Source: Pomphorhynchus laevis
Lineage: Eukaryota > Acanthocephala > Palaeacanthocephala > Echinorhynchida > Pomphorhynchidae
Length of the DNA stretch: 64,000 nt
NCBI GenBank assembly: GCA_012934845.2
Contig: WNNJ02003105.1
Span: 62,001 to 126,000 of the forward strand
Reading direction: 5' to 3'
This document shows, piece by piece, positions 56,691-64,000 of this stretch (positions within the stretch are counted from its first letter, which is position 1; each line of letters begins with the position of its first letter). The notes below the pieces were generated by a model, which had not been told where the DNA came from, did no database searches, and saw only the letters and a program-made list of their open reading frames with translations. The position numbers were made by a program, and so were the translations under genes.

Positions 56691-59600
56691 AGTGGGTAGC
56701 CTTGATGTACACCTGTAATAGGGTAAAACCGATGCGAATCAGGGTAGAAGAATCGCTTAGTGTATAATAATATCTCCATCCTGCTAACAATTATTGCAGG
56801 CAACCTGATGGAGCTGACAGGAAAGATAAAAAAGGAATGAAGATATGATCAAATGCAGCAAAAAATAAAGTCACAGCTATCTGATGACTGTTATCCTGAC
56901 AAAACTAATGCACTTCCCATATTACTAAATGGACGAAGTAACCTTTGATAAACCTATGAAAACTTAGTAGGATAAAATTTGGTCTGATTAAATGACGGCG
57001 GATTTTACGCGCAGACGCTTTTTCGTAAACAAAGATAAGGGAGTTTTAAATCGAAATTGACCGCAGGTCTTTATGACACGTAACCGGATTCTCTTTTGGT
57101 AAAAATAAACGTCTGCTCACTTAATGCCGGCGATAACGGAAGGGGTGGCTAAGAGCATCGTAATGGTAACCTTCCTTCTCTGACAGTCTGTCAAAAGCTA
57201 CCAGATAGGAGTAGAAAGTATCTAATGGGTTTTGGAAGTTCCTGAGAGTGGCCCCTAAGAGTTCATGATATCCGTAACGGAGAGGACCCAACTCCTGAAA
57301 CCGTACCAGGTTGGGATAGGTTCAGGGAGAGGAAGTTCCTTCATAATTTTGTAGGGATAGTGATTTTCCAAAACTTTATCACGGTCTATGTTACCTACCA
57401 ACCCAACCTTGAGCCCTCTCTTTTCAGCTAACAAACTTCTCATTCTTAAAAATTTTTCAAAAGTAAAACTGAGAAGGACTTAGGCGAGCAATACTTGCCT
57501 TATCCCTGCTCAGTTGGAACATATACTAGAACTCCAATATTCTTTCGAGAGAGACTGTCTGTAGAAAACAGAGTCGGTAAAATGTAACATTTTTGGTAGG
57601 ACCTTGGGTTTAGTTGGAGTGGTATTGAAAATGCATCTTTGTAGGTAGTCGAAAGTATTCAAAGAGAGGAATGAATTGAGTCGAATTAAACTATCATTTT
57701 CTACTACAGGGAAGAGTTCAATAGCTACTTGAAAGAGAGCCTGGATCAAAATGGAACCTCCTTCATAGCTATTTATCTTCCACTAACTGCAAAATGAGTA
57801 GGCCGTGTAAGGTGAACAATTGTTGGCGCTACTGCTCAATACAGAAGTGCTTGAACAGCAATTTCTCTTGAAGCAGTAGAATGTCGAGAGTGAATTTGTA
57901 GATTGCGATGAAACGTCGGGAAGGGTTTTGTATGTATAAAGTATTCGTTGCTGGCTTTGCGGAGTGGGGCTTTAATGCAACATCCAGTTCTATCGTTAAA
58001 ATCACCAAGTAACATGTCATAGCCACTATCTACTAGTCGATCCTGGAGATCACGGTTCTTGTGAATCTCTTCTGGTCAAATATAATATATTAACCATGCT
58101 GAAATGTTTACCTTCTTTAGAAAGTGTTATCACTAAACAAGGCAGGGATGGACAAAAATAGTTAAGAAAAATGGATGATCTTAAGTTGCATTTAACTGAA
58201 GACCTTAAGATGAAAAGTAATGTGGCTGGGCTATATACGGAGTATAGTGGAGGATTATATGCACTGGTATATGTCGAGTAATGTCTTGAGATGACCGGAT
58301 AGACTTACTCAGCATCTCAACCAGATAAAGGCAAAGAGCAGAGGCACCTCCCGAATTTCAGTGAAGAATGTTCAGTGAAAAAGATCCTTGATTACTTCCA
58401 ATTGGCTTACGGGCGGGAATAGCAAGCAGCCAGTATGATTCAACTGCAAGAAGGTTGTCTTTTCCATTGCCTAATCTAACAGCGGGCCTAACTTTAATCC
58501 CTTTACAACAGAATTGATATAGCTGACGGGTGGAGCATCATTATTTCCCATGAGAGATTTGTTATCCCATTTGTCGTTTCTTATGAAGAGTCAGCTTAGT
58601 ACCAAAATTATTTGCGGATGCTGTTCGTTTGTAAGATTTCGGTGTATTAGTTGTAAAAGTTGTTTTTGGAGAATAGAACAGCAGTCATATTAACAACCAT
58701 TTCTTGAATTTGTTTGATTAACATAATGTGTTTGTATAATTTACATAATGTGTTTATTTAGGGCGCCATGTACCTCGATAGCTCTTAAAGTAGGGGCATT
58801 TTATGGACCAAGCAGGGTGGCCCTTGCCACAGTTAGGACATGTTAGAGTACCTTTGCAAGAAGTATCATAGTGATTATTTTCCGAACATGTACCTGTTTT
58901 TCAGGGAAAAACAGGCCGAACCCTAATGACCCCATTTGTGCCACCGATCACAGTGTGGATACGTGTGATCGTCTGAAACTGCAAGTTAGCCCACAAAAAT
59001 GGGTTTGCAGAACTCTTTGTTAGTGTATTGGCAATATACACTGGATCACTATCAAACGCGCTTAAAATCGCTGGTCGATTTTTGTCCTTAATAAATATAA
59101 TCTTGGAAATGAAATATTTCACCCTAAAATTGTTTAAATCTTCATCTGTTAGATCAGGCGTAATATTTGCAATTTTTATATGTATCAATGGGCTTTAGAA
59201 TCACCGAGCCGTATTGTTGTAAATCCCCGTCAAAGAAACGGGTATATTCCTTAGCTATTTGTATCCGGATGACCATCTAACCGCGATGGTATATCACGGT
59301 TAGATAAATGGGCTTTAGAATCAATAGGCTTTAGAGTCACCGAGCCGTACTGTTGTAAATAGACGTCAAAGAAACGGGTATATTTCTCAGCCATATCCGG
59401 AGTTACAAAAAAATTTGGTATGTTCCCGTATATGCCCTAGTTGAGTCGAACACAACTTTATCTCTATAATTTACAACAAAAAGTCGTAACAGTTTCTTAA
59501 AACATTTCTCTTTCTCTAGAGGGGCATTCAAGGTAATTATTGCAAGATTCTGTAACTTTCTTACAAGAGGAAGCTTAACAATAGTGTCTTCTTTTGGTTT

Positions 59601-59790
59601 CAAGAACACTAACCTGAAGGTTTTGTTTTCTATATTCTCATATTCACATGCGAATCCTGCATGTTTCCAATTCCTTTGATCGTTCGATAGGGTTATAGCT
59701 GTTGTAAATTTTTCCTGTGTGTAAGCAATAATCGCTTTCAAAGACTGCAGAAAATATACATGGGTTCACTTCAATAATACTAAATCAAGT
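56690..59790 (-). mobile_element. LINE family C, second copy, 3' part missing
   Basis: Minus strand, 5' to 3'. ORF1: VRKLQNLAIITLNAPLEKEK (59741-59403) and IKIANITPDLTDEDLNN (59188-58901), separated by a duplication of about 140 bases (GGCTTTAGARTCACCGAGCC at 59192 and 59327). Then endonuclease remnants (58026-57829, MTCYLVIL plus the reading-frame neighbour of GDFN) and reverse-transcriptase remnants (SLSKEYWSSSIC, 57749-57510), ending at YPITGVHQGYPLSP near 56690. Compared with the 42 kb copy, everything after the PQGSPLS box is absent. Many frame breaks. Confidence 0.75.
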
Positions 59791-60257
59791 AAGAAAGACT
59801 GAAACTAAAATATGTCAACAATAAAATATTTTACCGGTGTCAATGTTAAGCATAAAAGCATTCACAAACACCAAATTACATGTGGGTATAAACAGTATAT
59901 CCGATTGACTTTAAAGTGACCACGTTGAAAATTATGATCAGGAACATAGTATGAAACTCACGTGTGATAACATAGATATAAAATATAAAGCAAAAACTAA
60001 TTTGGCCGCTTGATCAAAATTCAAATTGAATTTTTAAATATTTAATTTTGCCATAATATTTAATATTGAAATAATACTCAATATCAAGAATATATTTCAA
60101 AACTGATTTTCAGATTATAGCATTGTAGTCTGACGCATATTTAATCAAAAATATAAAACACCATAGCTTATTCTATACAAAAAAAAGCTTATTTTCAATA
60201 GATGTTCATTATACAATTCAATTTTTTTAAATCGCGGATAGAAATTTGAGATTGACA

Positions 60258-60515
60258 TTATTCTGCTGGTTTGGCTGGTGGAGGACCGCAAGGTTGTAAC
60301 ATTCGTCTAAGAAGGTTAAATTTAGCGCGAGCTTTAGATTCGTTCTCACAAATGGAGATAAAGTTCAACATATCGTGATGACCTATATAAGATGCAAGAC
60401 TGTCTCTGTGAATATTGGTAAGCCATTCCCATTTGGTTGTGTCAGAATGGCCGGTACCCACGTACTTTGATTGTAGATGTTCCAACTGACTGTGTATGTT
60501 GTATCGATCTCCCAT
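60258..60515 (-). CDS. SF3B5: Splicing factor 3B subunit 5 (SF3b10)
   Basis: 85 residues in a single exon from ATG to TAA, the family's usual length (85-86). SF3B5 is the small subunit that binds SF3B1 and SF3B3 in the SF3b part of U2 snRNP, which clamps the branch-point region in the nucleus. The sequence starts MGDRYNIHSQLEHLQSKY and ends MLQPCGPPPAKPAE; the GTGHSDTTKWEWLTN and HRDSLASYIGHHD blocks are almost those of other animals. Substitutions in the middle (NFISICENESKARAKFNLLRR) are unusual for so conserved a protein and suggest a fast-evolving lineage. It lies about 470 bases from the end of LINE C with no sign of damage. Confidence 0.97.
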   Translation of the reverse strand: MGDRYNIHSQLEHLQSKYVGTGHSDTTKWEWLTNIHRDSLASYIGHHDMLNFISICENESKARAKFNLLRRMLQPCGPPPAKPAE

Positions 60516-63460
60516 ATCTCAAAAACATTTTTAAAACATGATAAATAGAAACTAGCAAATAATAATATTATTAATTCTAAAGTGAAGATATTATAATAAT
60601 ATTAATTCTTAAATAATAAGATTATTTCTTCAAAAAGTGAAGAAACATTTTTTCAGAGAAATATTCACTGAAATAAATTTGTGAATAAACAAAAGATATT
60701 TTATATTTAATATAATAAATTAAAATAATATAATTAATTTATCCGATAAAATATATATTTTTGTAGCATTTCTATTAGGATTAAATATTTTATGATAATT
60801 GCTAATTGTATAATGAAGACTAAAAAGACGAATAAAAGACTAATTATATTTTTAAATAATAGATATAACTTTATTATACTTCAAACAATGCTTATCATCC
60901 AACTATATTGTGCACTCTCTGTAACAAAGGAAATGCTAAATAAGCAATAATATAAAGAAGCTAATACTTTAGCTTCTAAGTGAAGCTAAATACTAGCTTT
61001 CGAAACGCTAGTTTATACTTAAACAACTTGTTTGTCAAAAAATTAATGATATCCTTGTTCGATTTCTACAACTTATCTTTATTTGGAAAATACAAACGAT
61101 TTTGCATTTAGTTAACTGTAAAGTTTAACCAGCGATTCAAATACACAGTGACAAACTGGTATTTAAAAAAGTTACTTCCTTGATTGATATCAACAATATT
61201 TAAAATATATATGTTGTGTAAAAACCAAATTAATAATATTTTATATAATGACAATTAAATGGATAAAAATTGGACTACTTAAACATCATTTTAGTTTTGC
61301 CTTTTATTTTCACCGTTCTAAATTAAAAATACTTGTAAATACTTATAATAGTACTTCAAATTAGGCCTCCATTTAGCCTCCAAATAACTTTGGAGGCAAA
61401 ATGATTACATAAAAGTACATATTTTTATAAAAGAAATATTGGAGATGATAATAAAATAATAAAATATTTAAAAAAATATTATTTGTAAAATAACAAAATA
61501 ATAAAAATAAATAAAACAAAATTATTTATGAAATATTATATATTAATATTATATTAATTTGTCATATGAAATATAATTCAGAAATGTATTATCAAATTAG
61601 ATCAATTTGTACACAAGACGTCACCTTAGAATTACGTTTTCATAAACCGTTGGATTATAATCGATTGATCGTCCATTTATTTTTATGAAGAAAATTAAAA
61701 AAATATAACATTAATTACGACAGAAATTAATGTCACAATAAGCGTAACAACGGATTTGATTTCAGTAATATCAAATTTTTGATCAGTTTTAAATTTCTGA
61801 AGATGCTAGTAATTACTAGCGAAATATTTAAAAATGATTTTAAATATTCAGGAACACTGAGTGTTCCTGAATATTTAGAAATGATAACAATTCGCCTTAC
61901 CGGTATTTAATATTTATAAGATATTTAACATTTATAAGATAAAACAATCTATCTGGCCGCTGTTTAAAATATTTTACTTTGCCATGATGAAGAAAGTGAA
62001 CTTTTAAACATTCAAATGCTCGAATGTTTATATTTTCAAATGCTCCAGATGTTCGAAGCATTCGAGCATATGGAGCATATATCTTGTAAATAACTAATAA
62101 ATCTAAAATATATAATATATTTAAATATAAAATATATTTAGATTATATATAAAAAATAAAAATAAAAATAAGCCGCATGTTAAAGCTGTTGTTATTCGAG
62201 AAACTGGTTATCAGTTGCAGCTCGAAAACGTTTGGTTCGTAAAATTGTTGTAGTAAAAGTTTCGATTCTAAATTCCTTTGCAAAACTTAGTTAAGATCCG
62301 AAAAGAAGTAATGACAAGATTTATTAAAATTTATTAGATGTATTTATTCCAGGTCACATAGTTGTGTTTCAGGTCCATATTAAAAGTTAATCATTAGTCA
62401 ATAAGATGACTTTTAGCTTTTTCATTTTGCAACGTAAAGATATATATATTATATTTATATTATTTTGTCTATTTTGTATAAATTAAAGTTTTTAAATTTT
62501 ATTAAATTAAAATTAAATTAGTGATTAAAAAGATTTTATTTATCTTTCGACGAAATAGTAGATTTATTAATTTTTATTTCGCAAAACTCTGCAGGAGAAA
62601 TAGTTTGTGATTATTACAAACAGTTTGTGATTTAATTGTTATTTTTAAGAAGTAAGCGAAATATAAATCTTTCCACTATTTTGTTAAATAAAAAGTTTAA
62701 TTAATGAATAGTTAATAATATAATGTATTAAGATAATTATTTATTAATTCATTGTTTATCAATAGCTAAATATTAAAAAGATTTGTACAACAGGTTGTTA
62801 TGAGACGGTGCTGCTGTCTTAGTTGTTCCAGTATTATTAAAATCAAAGGGATAACAATCATAATTATAAGTTTAACTTAAATTATAATTTAAATCGTAAA
62901 ATTTAATTTAAATTTAATCATTTAGATTTTCTTAAATATCAAGCTCTATAAGTGTCGTATAGTTAATAATTTAATATTTTTTTATTTTTTATCGATCACA
63001 CACTAAGTTATTATTCGTAATGGTAAGAATTATAATATAAAGAGAGAGTGAATAGTTACATTTTATTTTCCGATATACAAAACCAGTATACCGTTTATCA
63101 AAAAATGTTGTCTTAACAATTTTAATTCAGACATTTAACAAAACAATGCTGTAATCCAATTATAAGGATGATAAATATTAAGAATATAAATGAGCAAACA
63201 CAATGAACGAATTTTGAATTATTTATATAAAATGCTTTTGAATCATAAAAATTAAATTGCGCTAGAGAGCCAATCAAGGCCTTCGTATAATCCGGTGCCG
63301 TCAGTTGCAATTGTAGCTTGTATATGCCACTAAAAATAATAAATCAAATAAATATCAAAGATAATGGCAAAGATAGAATAAAAATTACTATTGCGTCATC
63401 TAAAAACTGTTTATTGTGATTTATGCTTTATTTTTTATTTTTTCTATATGCCTGATAATG
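60516..63460. other. AT-rich intergenic region; foldback-type repeat near 61800
   Basis: No gene supported. The SF3B5 promoter must lie just right of 60515. A clustered palindrome near 62010-62080 (GCTCGAATG/CATTCGAGC and related words) and the hammerhead-like element at 61797-61886 are the only structured parts seen. Confidence 0.5.
61797..61849 (+). ncRNA. Hammerhead-like core with palindromic stem II
   Basis: CTGAAGA (61797-61803), T, the palindrome GCTAGTAATTACTAGC (61805-61820) as stem II, GAAA (61821-61824), then a 10-pair stem III (ATATTTAAAA 61824-61833 with TTTTAAATAT 61838-61847) and a T at the cleavage position. A 37-base odd-centred palindrome around AGGAACACTGAGTGTTCCT follows immediately. 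Stem I is not evident. Confidence 0.5.
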
Positions 63461-63462
63461 AT

Positions 63463-64000
63463 AGTTTAATGTCGAAAATTTGCATAAATACGATTTTTAT
63501 ACATGTAAATGGATTTCGCTCCATATATTGAACAATTTAAATAGGCATAAATACGATATTTTTTAAATGGATGTCGTTCTATGTATTGTGAACAATCTAA
63601 GAAACTATGATATAAACAGCAATTGAACATGATATTTTTAAAAGCATGTTCATTTAACTTTAATAATGATAAAAACAACCTGCATGTTGAAACGATTAAA
63701 TAATTACATTAGTTTAATGTCGAAAATTGGCATAAATACGATATTTTTTAAATGGATGTCGTTCTATGTATTGTGAACAATCTAAGAAACTATGATATAA
63801 ACAGCAATTGAACATGATATTTTTAAAAGCATGTTCATTTAACTTTAATAATGATAAAAACAACCTGCATGTTGAAACGATTAAATAATTACATTAGTTT
63901 AATGTCGAAAATTGGCATAAATACGATATTTTTTAAATGGATGTCGTTCCATGTATTGTGAACAATCTAAGAAACTATGATATAAACAGCAATTGAACAT
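63463..64000. repeat. 185-base tandem satellite running off the window
   Basis: AGTTTAATGTCGAAAATTGG recurs at 63711 and 63896, exactly 185 bases apart with near-identical content. A partial, diverged unit begins at 63463 with an internal duplication of GCATAAATACGAT. The array continues beyond 64000. Confidence 0.92.

Overview
The window looks like nuclear DNA from an invertebrate animal. It is strongly AT-rich, host genes have short exons split by GT-AG introns that are often thousands of bases long, and a large share of the sequence is retroelement debris. I cannot name the phylum from sequence alone.

Host genes, all called from protein similarity and splice-phase agreement: (1) the last two exons of an unrecognised gene at 215-697 (minus); (2) an almost complete Niemann-Pick C1 sterol transporter gene (NPC1) at 8231-28613 (minus), 12 exons in perfect phase, lacking only the upstream signal-peptide exon; (3) two exons of a PP1-type protein phosphatase at 34968-35199 (minus), the second running straight into repeats; (4) a small two-exon gene of unknown function at 49276-49893 (plus); (5) an intact single-exon SF3B5 splicing-factor gene at 60258-60515 (minus).

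Mobile DNA: four LINE bodies or families. Family B (L2/CR1-like) has an old copy at 2489-5480, a scrap at 6119-6318, a copy with an open 965-codon ORF2 and 8-bp target-site duplications at 37109-40187, and a piece at 55181-56690. Family A (CR1-like) sits at about 31665-34785. Family C (APE-type with CCHC zinc knuckles) sits at 42109-45617, inside a fossil reverse-transcriptase element at about 41576-48077, and again at about 56690-59790, where it is joined to family B. A Penelope-like reverse transcriptase fossil lies in an NPC1 intron (about 10250-11130).

The most striking signal is hammerhead-ribozyme-like structure. A roughly 390-base tandem repeat block (29480-31664, plus a piece at 34786-34970) carries all hammerhead strands (stem I, CUGANGA, stem II, GAAA, stem III, GUC). 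The three stems covary among diverged subfamilies, but the strands occur in a non-cyclic order, so they could only fold as a hammerhead between neighbouring units or in trans. A foldback element at 25740-26015 has the same order. Further canonical-order cores lie at 11792 (plus), 19956-19983 (minus), 53649 (plus, mirrored on minus) and 61797 (plus), with decayed ones in foldbacks at 26331-26543 and 36689-36950 and near 28915, 36063 and 40309. Several are head-to-head in palindromic foldback elements.
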